A stretch of DNA of 20,496 nucleotides from Syntrophomonas_A sp050258735 (GTDB lineage: Bacteria; Bacillota; Syntrophomonadia; Syntrophomonadales; Syntrophomonadaceae): positions 1-20,496 of the forward strand of contig JBLMZJ010000036.1 in assembly GCA_050258735.1 (NCBI GenBank), written 5' to 3'. Below the pieces are notes generated by a model. The model did no database searches and was not told the origin of the DNA. It saw only the letters and a list, made by a program, of their open reading frames with translations. This document shows, one piece after another, positions 7,083 to 15,299 of the stretch (position 1 is its first letter; each line of letters starts with the position of its first letter). The position numbers and the translations under genes were made by a program.

Positions 7083-8411
7083 TTAGAACTTCTGCAGGTA
7101 TTCCGCGATCTCCCAATCATATACCCGCGAACTGTAATTCTCCCATTCCTTGGTCTTGGCCAAAACAAAGCGATCATATATATGGGGACCTAATGCCTCC
7201 TGGATCAAGGTATCTTTGCTCAGTTCATCCAGAGCCTCGTACAGGTTCTCCGGGAGGGAGTGGATACCGTATTTTTTGCGGGACGGCAGATCCATCTCAT
7301 AGATATTTTGTTCCACCGGGTCCGGCGCTGCGATCTTGTTCTTGATTCCATCCAGACCAGCGGTTAGAATCACTGCCATACCCAGATAGGGATTGCAGCT
7401 GGGGTCAGGATTACGGACCTCTATACGGGTGCTTATGCCCCGCTTGGCTGGGATCCGGATCAATGGACTGCGGTTGCGGTAAGACCAGGCAATGTACACG
7501 GGGGCTTCATAGCCGGGCACTAAACGCTTGTAGGAATTAACTGTTGGATTGGTAATTGCCGCGATAGCCCGGGCATGTTTCATGACTCCTCCGATAAAAT
7601 AGCGGCAGGTTTCACTGAGTCCATCCGCGGCATTAGGATCATAGAAGCTGTTTTCACCGTTTTTAAATAATGAGCAATGCATATGCATACCGGAACCGTT
7701 GATGCCGAATACCGGCTTGGGCATGAAGGTAGCATGCAGACCATGCATCTGGGCTACTATCCTGACTGCAATACGGAAGGTCACTATGTTGTCAGCCGTC
7801 TTAAGGGCATCGGTATATTTGAAGTCGATCTCGTGCTGACCGGGAGCCACCTCGTGATGGGCGGCCTCAATCTCAAACCCCAGCGATTGCAGCACTTCCA
7901 CCATGTGACGGCGGGCTTCCTCACCGTTGTCTACCGGGGGCAGATCGAAATAGCTTGCTTTATCATTGGTCTGCAGGGTAGGTTGTCCCTCTTCATCAAC
8001 CTCGAACATGAAAAATTCAGGCTCGGGGCCAACCATCATGTTGTAGCCAATTTCCGCAGCTTTATCCACTGCGCGTTTCAGGCACTGACGGGGGCAACCT
8101 AAGAAAGCCTGGCCTTTATCATCATAGATATCACAGATGATCCTGGCTGTACGGGCTGGAGAAACGGGAGAGTCCCAGGGCAGGATCAAAAATGTGCTGG
8201 GATCGGGTCTAAGATACATGTCTGATTCTTCGATACGAACAAATCCTTCGATGGAAGAGCCGTCAAACATGAGTTCGCCATTCAATGCTTTTTCAAGTTG
8301 ATCATCGGTTATCGATATTGCCTTCAGTACACCCAGAATGTCCGTAAACTGCAGGCGAATGAATTTAACATTGGCTTCTTTTACTTTTTGCATAATGTAT
8401 TCTTTATTCAT
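7083..8411 (-). CDS. glnA: Glutamine synthetase type I, GSI-alpha (Bacillus type)
   Basis: Makes glutamine from glutamate, ammonia and ATP as a cytoplasmic dodecamer. The 442-residue protein carries the GS landmarks: MFDGSSIEGF from residue 48, GPEPEFFMFE, APGQHEIDFKY, GSGMHMHCSLF, NPTVNSYKRL and RIEVRNPDPSCNPYLG. Arg59 in GFVRIEE aligns with B. subtilis Arg62, the feedback-inhibition residue. The GSI-beta adenylylation tyrosine region and its insertion are missing, so adenylylation is not expected. ATG 8411 was chosen because GGAGG (8423-8427) is about 11 bases upstream; the in-frame TTG at 8420 is too close to it. No glnR is adjacent and I found no convincing GlnR box in the upstream 86 bases. 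The gene ends facing lexA. Confidence 0.97.
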   Translation of the reverse strand: MNKEYIMQKVKEANVKFIRLQFTDILGVLKAISITDDQLEKALNGELMFDGSSIEGFVRIEESDMYLRPDPSTFLILPWDSPVSPARTARIICDIYDDKGQAFLGCPRQCLKRAVDKAAEIGYNMMVGPEPEFFMFEVDEEGQPTLQTNDKASYFDLPPVDNGEEARRHMVEVLQSLGFEIEAAHHEVAPGQHEIDFKYTDALKTADNIVTFRIAVRIVAQMHGLHATFMPKPVFGINGSGMHMHCSLFKNGENSFYDPNAADGLSETCRYFIGGVMKHARAIAAITNPTVNSYKRLVPGYEAPVYIAWSYRNRSPLIRIPAKRGISTRIEVRNPDPSCNPYLGMAVILTAGLDGIKNKIAAPDPVEQNIYEMDLPSRKKYGIHSLPENLYEALDELSKDTLIQEALGPHIYDRFVLAKTKEWENYSSRVYDWEIAEYLQKF

Positions 8412-8497
8412 TATACACAAACCTCCATTTTACCGTAGTTTTGGCCTTAATTACTTTATCACATTCCCCTGCGGATTCCAAATAAAATATAAAATTA

Positions 8498-8983
8498 TTA
8501 AAAAACAATGATAAAAAAGGAAATGATCATACCCAGCGCCAATATGACGTTGAATACCATGCCGGACAAAATACCCACCAGGGTACCGAGACCGGCACGA
8601 GCTGCTTTTTCCCAGTTCTTGCATGTGATATACTCGCCTACCAAAGCCCCGGCAAAGGCGCCAATAAAAATCCCCAGCGGCGGGAAAACGAATATGCCCA
8701 GCAGCATACCGATGATCGCGCCCCAGGTGCCGTATTTACTCGAACCATATTTCTTGGCCCCCCAATATGCGGAGAGGTATTCCACAACGTGTGAAAGCAG
8801 GGTAAGACCAGCCAGGATAATGAGGTAGTAAGCAGTGATGCTGTGAAATCCTTCATACCAACCATAGGCAGCTATGGTGAGAAATATTAAGGTTACGCCG
8901 GGCAACGCCGGCATTATGGTGCCAGCAAGCCCTATCAGCATCAATATTATCGCTAAACCAAGGACCAGACTATCCGAATTCAT
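8498..8983 (-). CDS. DUF456 family membrane protein
   Basis: A 161-residue, very hydrophobic protein of unknown function. It has about four or five membrane segments, near residues 5-42, 50-72, 88-118 and 130-160. Glycine-rich hairpins (PALPGVTLIF, GAFAGALVGEY, GLGTLVGILSGMVFN) are typical of DUF456. The only sizeable polar stretch is around 72-86 (YWGAKKYGSSKYG). ATG 8983 follows AAGGAG, which overlaps the stop codon of the upstream ynbB-type gene (stop 8996-8998), so the two are one transcript and probably translationally linked. It sits where B. subtilis, as I recall, has glnR between ynbB and glnA. Function cannot be assigned. Confidence 0.85.
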   Translation of the reverse strand: MNSDSLVLGLAIILMLIGLAGTIMPALPGVTLIFLTIAAYGWYEGFHSITAYYLIILAGLTLLSHVVEYLSAYWGAKKYGSSKYGTWGAIIGMLLGIFVFPPLGIFIGAFAGALVGEYITCKNWEKAARAGLGTLVGILSGMVFNVILALGMIISFFIIVF

Positions 8984-8995
8984 CCCATCAACTCC

Positions 8996-10216
8996 TTAAC
9001 TCAATTCCTCCAACAATCTACAGGCAACATAGCGGCAATGCTCATAGGTCAGGCCGCCCTGGATATATACTGAATAAGGTTCTCGGCATGGTGCATCACA
9101 GGAGAGTTCAATTGACGAACCCTGAATAAAGGTGCCCGCAGCCATTACTACGCGATCTTCATAACCTGGCACTGGGGCAAACTCCAACCTCAGATCACTG
9201 TCTACCGGGGAACTGGACTGTACCACCTGACAGAACCTCAGCACCTCGCTCTCGTTTTTTAACTGGACTACCTGCACGATATCCGGTCTTTCCTCATACC
9301 ATTTGGGCAGGGCATCGTACCCCATTTCCTCAAAAAGATAAGCTAACAATATAGCCCCTTTCAAGGCCTGCAGCACTATATGCGGAGCCATGAACAATCC
9401 CTGATAATAACTGCGATGGCCGGCTGGATTTGATCCCAGTTCCTTACCCAGGCCAGGAGCAGTCAACTGCCAGGCCGCCTGTTCCAACAGGTCCGCCCGT
9501 CCGCAGATATATCCGCCGCCAGTAGCCAGTCCACCGCCAGGATTCTTGATGAGCGAACCGGCCATGATGTCGACGATTTTTCCGGGCTCCGCTTTCTCGG
9601 TGAACTCGCCGTAACAATTATCGAGCATGATGATAGTACGCGGATTCCTGGTTTTCACTACCCTGCAGATCTCATCGATCTGGGCTATGCTAAGTGCAGG
9701 GCGCAGGCTGTAACCGCGGGATCTCTGGATCATTACCATAGTAGTTGACGGCCCTATTGCCCGGCCTATCCCACCGATATCCGGTCTTCCTGCTGGATCG
9801 AGAGGTACTTCTGAATAGCTTATCCCCCGATCGATCAGGGTGCCCTTGAATGCCCCGCCTTTACCGATAACCCGTCCCAGAGTGTCATAAGGACTGCCGG
9901 AAACTGAGATCAAAGAATCACCATTCCGGAGCAATGCCATCAGGCAACTTGATATGGCATGGGTCCCTGATGCGATCCCGCTGCGGACCAGTGCATCTTC
10001 AGTATCAAATATCCGAGCATAAAGAGCTTCCAGGGCATCTCGTCCCAAATCACCATATCCATATCCGCTTGAAGGGAAAAAGTGGTGATCTCTGATCTTC
10101 TCTCCCTGAAATGCATTTATTACCTTGACTTGATTGAGATATGCAGTCTCCTCTATCTCTGAAAATCGATTGGCTAATTTTGTTTCGGCTCTTCTGATAA
10201 TACCAATGGGGTCCAA
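8996..10216 (-). CDS. ynbB: PLP-dependent enzyme of the YnbB / methionine gamma-lyase-like ('aluminium resistance') family
   Basis: A fold-type I pyridoxal-phosphate protein of about 406 residues; the family is annotated as a cystathionine beta-lyase-like protein linked to aluminium resistance, but its true substrate is unknown. Visible features are FFPSSGYGYGDLGRD near 46-60, VRSGIASGTHAIS, SGSPYDTL, MLDNCYGEF (Asp for the PLP nitrogen) and GSLIKNPGGG with the likely Schiff-base Lys224. The start is TTG 10216: a stop codon lies upstream in frame and the next ATG is far inside. Its Shine-Dalgarno (AGTGGTG) is weak. It precedes the DUF456 gene with overlapping signals and follows spoVK after 88 bases. 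The neighbourhood near spoVK and glnA matches that of ynbB in Bacillus. Confidence 0.88.
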   Translation of the reverse strand: MDPIGIIRRAETKLANRFSEIEETAYLNQVKVINAFQGEKIRDHHFFPSSGYGYGDLGRDALEALYARIFDTEDALVRSGIASGTHAISSCLMALLRNGDSLISVSGSPYDTLGRVIGKGGAFKGTLIDRGISYSEVPLDPAGRPDIGGIGRAIGPSTTMVMIQRSRGYSLRPALSIAQIDEICRVVKTRNPRTIIMLDNCYGEFTEKAEPGKIVDIMAGSLIKNPGGGLATGGGYICGRADLLEQAAWQLTAPGLGKELGSNPAGHRSYYQGLFMAPHIVLQALKGAILLAYLFEEMGYDALPKWYEERPDIVQVVQLKNESEVLRFCQVVQSSSPVDSDLRLEFAPVPGYEDRVVMAAGTFIQGSSIELSCDAPCREPYSVYIQGGLTYEHCRYVACRLLEELS

Positions 10217-10253
10217 ATTTTTTGCACCACTTTCGTGTTTCGATTAATATCTG

Positions 10254-10259
10254 ATTATA
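10254..10259 (-). promoter_or_regulatory. Possible -10 element of the ynbB-type gene
   Basis: On the minus strand TATAAT lies 37 bases before the TTG start within the AT-rich 88-base gap after spoVK. The best -35 candidates (CTTGGG or TTGGGA) have short 14-15-base spacing, so this is weak. If real, ynbB and the DUF456 gene can be transcribed apart from spoVK. Confidence 0.3.
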
Positions 10260-10304
10260 TATCCAATATCATATCCCAAGCGAAAGCAAATGGCAAAATT
10301 GAGA

Positions 10305-11204
10305 TTATCCCTGTATACTGGATGGTTCCGGCAGGTCGCTGTATTCGATGGTCACCAGTTCACGCCGGTTAGGGCTTTCCCGGTCCACGATACGAAGAGC
10401 CTGCAGGCGGATCGACTTCTCCACCAGATTTCTCACATAACGGGCATTGCCGCTGTGCGGATGACGGCTGCGAACGAATTCCGCGAGCATCTGCTTGAGC
10501 TTCCAGCGACAGCGGTTGCTCAGCTCGTAATCACGGTCAGCATACATCTGCAATGCGATGTTGAAGAGCTCTTCCGGATCGTAATCGCTAAAGTTGATAT
10601 GGAGTGGAAAACGTGATCTCAGTCCCGGATTGCTGCTTAAAAAGCTGTCCATCTCATCAGAGTATCCGGCCAGAATTATAATGAGGTTATCCCGGTTGTC
10701 TTCCATACTTTTTACCAGGCAGCCGATGCTCTCACGCCCGAAGTCCTTCTCCCCGCCTTGAGCCAGGGTGTAGGCCTCATCGATAAAGAGGATGCCTCCC
10801 TGGGCCTTTTTGATCATTTCCCTGGTCTTTTGTGCGGTATGGCCAATGTATTCTCCTACCAGGTCAGCCCTTTCCGCCTCTACCAGATGCCCCCGTGGCA
10901 ATACTCCGATATCATTCAGTATCCTGCCTAAAATGCGGGCTACGGTGGTCTTGCCGGTACCGGGATTACCCTTAAAAACCATGTGGAGGGTAGTGGCATC
11001 AGTGCGCAGCTGCTGCTGTTTCCTTTTGTTCTGGACCAGGACAAAAGCGGTTATTTCGGCCAGTACTCTTTTTACCTCCTGCAGGCCGATAAGGTGTTCC
11101 AGTTCCTTAAATGAGTCCTTCTGAGGGAAATTAGCTGGTACCGCTATGCTTTCAGCAGCAGTCGGGCTGGCTTCAGGCTCAGAGTATCTCAGTGAGATCT
11201 GCAC
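10305..11204 (-). CDS. spoVK: Stage V sporulation protein K, AAA+ ATPase (CbbX/SpoVK family)
   Basis: An AAA+ ATPase of the CbbX/SpoVK group; SpoVK is needed for spore maturation in B. subtilis and is thought to remodel a protein partner. The 299-residue protein has LIGLQEVKR before the AAA domain, Walker A GNPGTGKT at 79-86, Walker B ILFIDEAY with Asp142-Glu143, the sensor region IIILAGYSDEM and the arginine finger segment NPGLRSRFP. A C-terminal lid helix region (HSGNARYVRNLVEKSI) follows. The start is GTG 11204; AAGGAG (11217-11222) is 12 bases away, longer than usual, with no better start nearby. That Shine-Dalgarno lies in the arm of a hairpin with a U-run, so expression may be conditional. 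It lies downstream of hfq and upstream of the ynbB-type gene. Confidence 0.9.
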   Translation of the reverse strand: MQISLRYSEPEASPTAAESIAVPANFPQKDSFKELEHLIGLQEVKRVLAEITAFVLVQNKRKQQQLRTDATTLHMVFKGNPGTGKTTVARILGRILNDIGVLPRGHLVEAERADLVGEYIGHTAQKTREMIKKAQGGILFIDEAYTLAQGGEKDFGRESIGCLVKSMEDNRDNLIIILAGYSDEMDSFLSSNPGLRSRFPLHINFSDYDPEELFNIALQMYADRDYELSNRCRWKLKQMLAEFVRSRHPHSGNARYVRNLVEKSIRLQALRIVDRESPNRRELVTIEYSDLPEPSSIQG

Positions 11205-11263
11205 AAAAAATCACCACTCCTTATAATCTGGGTTATCATATTCCTGACAGACAGAAGTGGTGA
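11205..11263 (-). terminator. Hairpin with U-run overlapping the spoVK ribosome binding site
   Basis: On the minus strand TCACCACTTC (11263-11254) pairs with GGAGTGGTGA (11220-11211), 10 bp with one G-U, followed by TTTTTT (11210-11205) and then directly by the spoVK GTG. The 3' arm contains the GGAG of the Shine-Dalgarno. It can act as a second terminator after hfq, as a site that hides the ribosome binding site, or both. Its 33-base loop makes it weaker than the copy upstream. Confidence 0.5.
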
Positions 11264-11283
11264 CACTGTGATTTATAAGCACG

Positions 11284-11320
11284 AAAAATCACCACTCCAT
11301 CGCCATTGAGAAGTGGTGAT
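11284..11320 (-). terminator. Intrinsic terminator after hfq
   Basis: On the minus strand ATCACCACT (11320-11312) pairs with AGTGGTGAT (11296-11288), a perfect 9-bp stem with a 15-base loop, followed by TTTTT (11288-11284). It lies 45 bases past the hfq stop and is repeated in the second hairpin at 11205-11263. Confidence 0.7.
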
Positions 11321-11365
11321 ACATTTCCATATAAAGAATATTTAAATTTGATTAAAAAACTATTT

Positions 11366-11620
11366 TTAGTCGTCCTCTTCGTTCTTGGGTTCCATTACCA
11401 GCATGCCGATATTCTTCAGCGGTGCTACCGTTGAAATGGCGTGCTTATAAACCAACTGCTGTTTTCCATCGAGCTCTACGATGACGGTAAAGTTATCGAA
11501 GCCTTTGACTACGCCTTTTATCTGAAAACCATTAACCAGGAAGATGGTTACCGGTGCTTTTTCCTTTCTACACTGATTTAAGAAGGCATCCTGCAAATTT
11601 ATTTGACTTTTACCCATCAT
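11366..11620 (-). CDS. hfq: RNA chaperone Hfq
   Basis: Sm-like hexameric RNA chaperone that binds small RNAs and A/U-rich RNA. The 84-residue protein has the Sm1 motif from NLQDAFLNQ (Gln10 aligning with E. coli Gln8) through VTIFLVNGFQIKGVVKGFDNF. The Sm2 signature YKHAIST lies at 58-64 (Lys59, His60), the proximal uridine-binding site. A short acidic tail EPKNEEDD replaces the long C-terminus of enterobacterial Hfq. ATG 11620 was chosen: GGGGG (11627-11631) is 6 bases upstream. ATG 11617 is the next option, and a TTG at 11638 has no Shine-Dalgarno. Downstream of miaA after about 120 bases, the classical miaA-hfq order; terminators follow. Confidence 0.96.
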   Translation of the reverse strand: MMGKSQINLQDAFLNQCRKEKAPVTIFLVNGFQIKGVVKGFDNFTVIVELDGKQQLVYKHAISTVAPLKNIGMLVMEPKNEEDD

Positions 11621-11741
11621 AATTGTCCCCCATTTCAATAATAATGACCCTAAGTTAATGTATATTCTTAACTCCGGCAGCTTGCGCCAGTCTATTTAAC
11701 GGTGTGGCAAACCGGACAGAATCTTAAACATCTATATGATT

Positions 11742-12674
11742 CTACATCATCCTGAATTGTCCTTCAATCAGCTTCGAAATATTTTGAGCCAATTTTTCCG
11801 CTTCAGCGTATTCGGCGCGGTTTATCCAGGTAATACGTTCGTCCTTATTGAACCAGGTCAATTGGCGTTTGGCATAGCGCCTGGTCTCTTTCTTTATATC
11901 ATTAACCATTTGTTCCCTGCTTATAAGCCCATCCAGATAATACATCACCTGTTTATAACCCAGGGCCTGCATGGAGTTGTGTGAAAGGTTGCATCCTTTT
12001 TCCCTGAGAATGGCCACCTCTTCAATCAGGCCCATTTCAAGCATCCGGTCCACCCGGGCTTCTATCCCGGCATAAAGCTCCGCCCTCGGGAGATACAGCC
12101 CGACCACCGCCAACTGGTAGTGATCAGTTTCCCTGGTCTGGGTGGAAGAAAATGTAGCGCCGCTCAGTTCATATACCTCCAGAGCGCGGACGATGCGCTT
12201 CTGATCCTGAACCTTGATCTTTTCTGCATACTGTGGATCGATCTCGATCAGTTTGTCATAGGCGAAGGACAGACCGTGCTGTTCTATAAGCTCATTCCAC
12301 TTCTGGCGGACGGCTATCCTTGATTCCATCGGGGTAAAGCAGTAATTGTCCACTACCGACTGATAATACAGTCCGGTCCCGCCAACCAGCATGGGTATCT
12401 TCCCTCGACTGTTTATTTCGCTGATCAAAGCCTGGCAGGCCATCTGATACCGTGCAACATTATAGTCTTCATCAGGATCCGCCACGTCGATCAAGTGATG
12501 GGGTATCCCCTGCCGTTCAGCTATGCTGGTCTTGGCAGTACCAATGTCCATGCCACGATAGACCTGCATGGAGTCACAGGATATTATCTCGGCGTCTATT
12601 AACTTTGCCACTTCTATGGCAGATACGCTCTTACCGGAAGCGGTCGGGCCCACAATAGCTGCCAGTCTGTCCAA
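11742..12674 (-). CDS. miaA: tRNA dimethylallyltransferase MiaA
   Basis: Adds the dimethylallyl group to N6 of A37 in tRNAs that read UNN codons. The P-loop GPTASGKS is at residues 9-16, followed by the family signatures AEIISCDSMQVYRGMDIGTAK, GIPHHLIDVADP, PMLVGGTGLYYQSV and, near the C-terminus, RRYAKRQLTWF. Length is about 310 residues, normal for the family. TTG 12674 was chosen because AGGTGG lies 5 bases before it and the N-terminus MDRLAAIVGPT fits the usual spacing. GTG 12683 in the same frame would add three residues but has no Shine-Dalgarno. Follows the methyltransferase gene after about 33 bases and precedes hfq, so it closes the mutS-to-miaA operon. Confidence 0.95.
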   Translation of the reverse strand: MDRLAAIVGPTASGKSVSAIEVAKLIDAEIISCDSMQVYRGMDIGTAKTSIAERQGIPHHLIDVADPDEDYNVARYQMACQALISEINSRGKIPMLVGGTGLYYQSVVDNYCFTPMESRIAVRQKWNELIEQHGLSFAYDKLIEIDPQYAEKIKVQDQKRIVRALEVYELSGATFSSTQTRETDHYQLAVVGLYLPRAELYAGIEARVDRMLEMGLIEEVAILREKGCNLSHNSMQALGYKQVMYYLDGLISREQMVNDIKKETRRYAKRQLTWFNKDERITWINRAEYAEAEKLAQNISKLIEGQFRMM

Positions 12675-12707
12675 CCAATCCACCTCATGTATTTGATTAT
12701 ACTTAAA

Positions 12708-13490
12708 TCATAACTCGATAACCCCATAATTAATGGGATTATGACGGCTGCCCAGGATCTTTTCAAATCCCAGCCGGGCAAACTCACCGCTGGAGTAAGT
12801 TTCCTTCAACACCACCCTATTACGGGCTACCCGGCAGGCCTCCTTGACAGCGCTGATTTCCAGCGGTCGATGATCGGCCAGCCGACGCAACGATGAGATT
12901 GGCTGACTCTTATGGCGTGGATGCCGAAACATTGGATCGAAGTATACTACATCAAATGATCTATCCTCTGCCTTATTCAAAAGTATGTTATGGTCAGCGT
13001 GTTCCACGGTAATACCATGGATCGCTTCGTCCAGCCAGGTCATCCGGGACTTGTAAAGTCTCATACCCCACTTCATTACCAGGGCTATTGGCAAGGCCGC
13101 TTCCAGTCCAAATACCTTCCCCGATCCGCAAATATAACTGGCGGCTATAGAATCAGCACCGCGTCCCATGGTACAATCCAGAACCGTATCTCCTCTCTGT
13201 ATTTGACAAGCCTCTAAAAAGGGATCCGGTAAGCCCAGCTTTCTTAAAGCCGACAAGCGATTCTTGGCCATGCTGGGATGAAAATAGAATTCTTCCATAT
13301 TCTCGCCGCTGTATAAAACCGGCCCTTCTGCCTTCCATACTATAACAGCGTCCGCCCCCTGCTCCCGGCAAATCACTGGCAGAGACTTGCGGTTGCGTGG
13401 AACGAACGGCAGTCCGGATTCATCCAGAAAAGAATATAAAACATCATTCGGTTCCCGGCAGGCTTGCGTAGTAGTAACAATGATATTCAT
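12708..13490 (-). CDS. Class I SAM-dependent methyltransferase, RsmJ/YpiP-like
   Basis: A 260-residue Rossmann-fold methyltransferase. SAM motif I is TVLDCTMGRGADSIA with Asp105. The catalytic-type motif is VVYFDPMFRHPRHKS with Asp185-Pro-Met-Phe, close to the DPMFPxRxKSA signature of RsmJ, the 16S rRNA guanine-N2 methyltransferase at position 1516. The N-terminal 90 residues (ITTTQACREPN-like start, LPFVPRNRKSL) are the extension seen in Firmicute YpiP-like proteins. ATG 13490 follows AGAGGT and begins 5 bases after the mutL stop, so it is in the mutL operon. RNA methylation is likely by family; the exact target in this lineage is inference. Confidence 0.82.
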   Translation of the reverse strand: MNIIVTTTQACREPNDVLYSFLDESGLPFVPRNRKSLPVICREQGADAVIVWKAEGPVLYSGENMEEFYFHPSMAKNRLSALRKLGLPDPFLEACQIQRGDTVLDCTMGRGADSIAASYICGSGKVFGLEAALPIALVMKWGMRLYKSRMTWLDEAIHGITVEHADHNILLNKAEDRSFDVVYFDPMFRHPRHKSQPISSLRRLADHRPLEISAVKEACRVARNRVVLKETYSSGEFARLGFEKILGSRHNPINYGVIEL

Positions 13491-13495
13491 GGATA

Positions 13496-15298
13496 TTACC
13501 TCTTGAACATGCGATCGATATCCCGGCGGCCCAATTTGATCATAGTAGGCCTGCCATGCGGGCAGTTCTTATAATCGCTGCTGGCCAGGAGGTCGATGAT
13601 CAGTCTCTCCATCTGATTGAAGTCAAGTTTTTCTCCGGCCTTGATCGCCTTCTTGCAAGCCATCAGGGCCAGGGCTTTTTCTTTTATATTCACCTGTCCC
13701 CGTTCCGCCATGGCATCCAGTATCTCGGCTATGACCTCATCCTCACTGCCGGATATCAATGCCGGTGCCGATCTTATGGCCAGCGTGGTAGGTCCCATTG
13801 CTTCCAATTGAAATCCCAATTCTGCGAACAATTGTGTATGGTTTTCTATCTGGTCCATGTCCCTGGTGGAGAACTCGAGGGTCAATGGCAGTGCGAGTAT
13901 CTGCGAGGGTTCATCCTTGGCCCCCGCAGCTTCAAGAAGTCCGGAATAAATGATCCTTTCATGGGCAGCATGCTGGTCTATCAGCCACAAACTGTCACCC
14001 GCTTCGATCAATATATAGGAATTGAGGGTCTGTGCGATTATGTGCAGTTCCTGTCCTGGTTCGATGCTCAGGGTGTCGCTGTAAATATTGGGTTGATTCA
14101 CATATACATCCTGGTTGCCTTCTCTGCTGTATCCCCCAAACGAGTTGCTAAACATTGGTTTATTGCCGGTAGTGACCGATCCCGATGCCCTGGTATCAGC
14201 AAATGGCAACGGTAACGCTCCTTCTGCCACCACTGGCCGCGGACTATATTTATAATCTAACGATTTTCTTTCCTGGCTGACTCCCATCGAAATGCCGCCC
14301 GGTCGGGGTGTAAAGTCAGCCTTCTTCAGCCGTTCCCTCAGAACGCCATAGATATAATCGAATATCGGCTTTTCATCCTGAAAGCGGATCTCATTTTTCT
14401 GCGGATGCACATTCACGTCTATGGTATGAGGAGGCAAACTTAAGTTTAGGATGACTACCGGGTATTCACGGGATAGCAGCAATCCGCTGTAAGCCGAATC
14501 CAGAGCACGGTAAACCATAGGGCTGCGTACCGGACGTTGATTTACGCAGAAGAATTCTTGTTTGCGATTGGCCCGGGTCAGTTCTGGTCCACCGATCAGG
14601 CCGGTCAGACTAGTACCCTCATAGCTGTGTTCTATCTCCAGGAGGTGACCGGCGTAATCAACCCCTAATATGGCCACTACCGTATCGCGGAGGCGTCCAT
14701 TGCCTGGAGTCTTAAAAAAAGTCTTTTTGTCGTTGCTAAAAGTGAAAGATACCTCGGGACGGGCCAGGGCATATTTTACAATGACGTCATAAACAGCATT
14801 GCCCTCACTGACCGGCGTTTTCATGAATTTCCTACGCGCCGGGGTGTTGAAAAAGATATCCTTAATGATCATACGTGTGCCTTCCGGACAGGGATAGTTC
14901 TTGATTTCCTCCATATTGCCAGCTTCCAGCCTGGCATAGACCCCTTCACTGTCATAAGCCTTACTGAAGACCTCGACCCGGGACACGGAAGCGATGCTGG
15001 GGAGTGCTTCACCTCTAAATCCCATGGTATTTATGTCGAATAGATCGGCCTCTTTAGCCAGTTTGCTGGTGGCATGCCGAAGAAAGGCCAGCGGGATCTC
15101 GTCATAGCTAAGCCCGCTGCCGTCATCTTCGATATCTATCAGCTGAAGGCCGCCGCCAGCAATGGTGACCTTGACAGCACTGGCTCCGGCATCCAGTGAA
15201 TTCTCCACCAGTTCTTTCACTACTGAGGCAGGTTTTTCAATGACCTCTCCGGCCGCGATCTTATTTATAAGTTTATCGTCGAGCAATTTGATCGGCAT
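13496..15298 (-). CDS. mutL: DNA mismatch repair protein MutL (endonuclease type)
   Basis: Links MutS mismatch recognition to strand incision. The 600-residue protein has an N-terminal GHKL ATPase: KELVENSLDAGA with Glu29 and Asn33, DDGSGL, and GFRGEALPSIASVS. The transducer domain is at about 210-330 and a variable linker at 335-415. The C-terminal domain has the nuclease motifs: DQHAAHE at 441-447, ACKKAIKA with Cys548, CPHGRP with Cys579 and His581, and an FKR ending. The DQHA(X)2E(X)4E motif is complete except that the last Glu position is Ser452. ATG 15298 lies 1 base past the deacetylase-like gene's stop, so both are in one operon. The start matches the MPI-LL/Q-L opening of the family. 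Confidence 0.97.
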   Translation of the reverse strand: MPIKLLDDKLINKIAAGEVIEKPASVVKELVENSLDAGASAVKVTIAGGGLQLIDIEDDGSGLSYDEIPLAFLRHATSKLAKEADLFDINTMGFRGEALPSIASVSRVEVFSKAYDSEGVYARLEAGNMEEIKNYPCPEGTRMIIKDIFFNTPARRKFMKTPVSEGNAVYDVIVKYALARPEVSFTFSNDKKTFFKTPGNGRLRDTVVAILGVDYAGHLLEIEHSYEGTSLTGLIGGPELTRANRKQEFFCVNQRPVRSPMVYRALDSAYSGLLLSREYPVVILNLSLPPHTIDVNVHPQKNEIRFQDEKPIFDYIYGVLRERLKKADFTPRPGGISMGVSQERKSLDYKYSPRPVVAEGALPLPFADTRASGSVTTGNKPMFSNSFGGYSREGNQDVYVNQPNIYSDTLSIEPGQELHIIAQTLNSYILIEAGDSLWLIDQHAAHERIIYSGLLEAAGAKDEPSQILALPLTLEFSTRDMDQIENHTQLFAELGFQLEAMGPTTLAIRSAPALISGSEDEVIAEILDAMAERGQVNIKEKALALMACKKAIKAGEKLDFNQMERLIIDLLASSDYKNCPHGRPTMIKLGRRDIDRMFKR

Positions 15299-15299
15299 C

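Noticed and set aside
8421..8497. Possible GlnR/TnrA operator upstream of glnA (TGTGATAAAGTAATTA)
   Set aside because: The left half fits TGTNA but the right half does not give TNACA at the required spacing.
10072..10089. AGTGGTGA sequence inside the ynbB-type gene, like the arms of the hfq-spoVK hairpins
   Set aside because: A single short match inside coding sequence with no paired partner nearby; likely chance.
13556..14215. A 219-codon plus-strand open frame inside mutL
   Set aside because: It lies wholly inside the conserved MutL C-terminal region on the other strand, with no recognisable motif; a codon-bias shadow.
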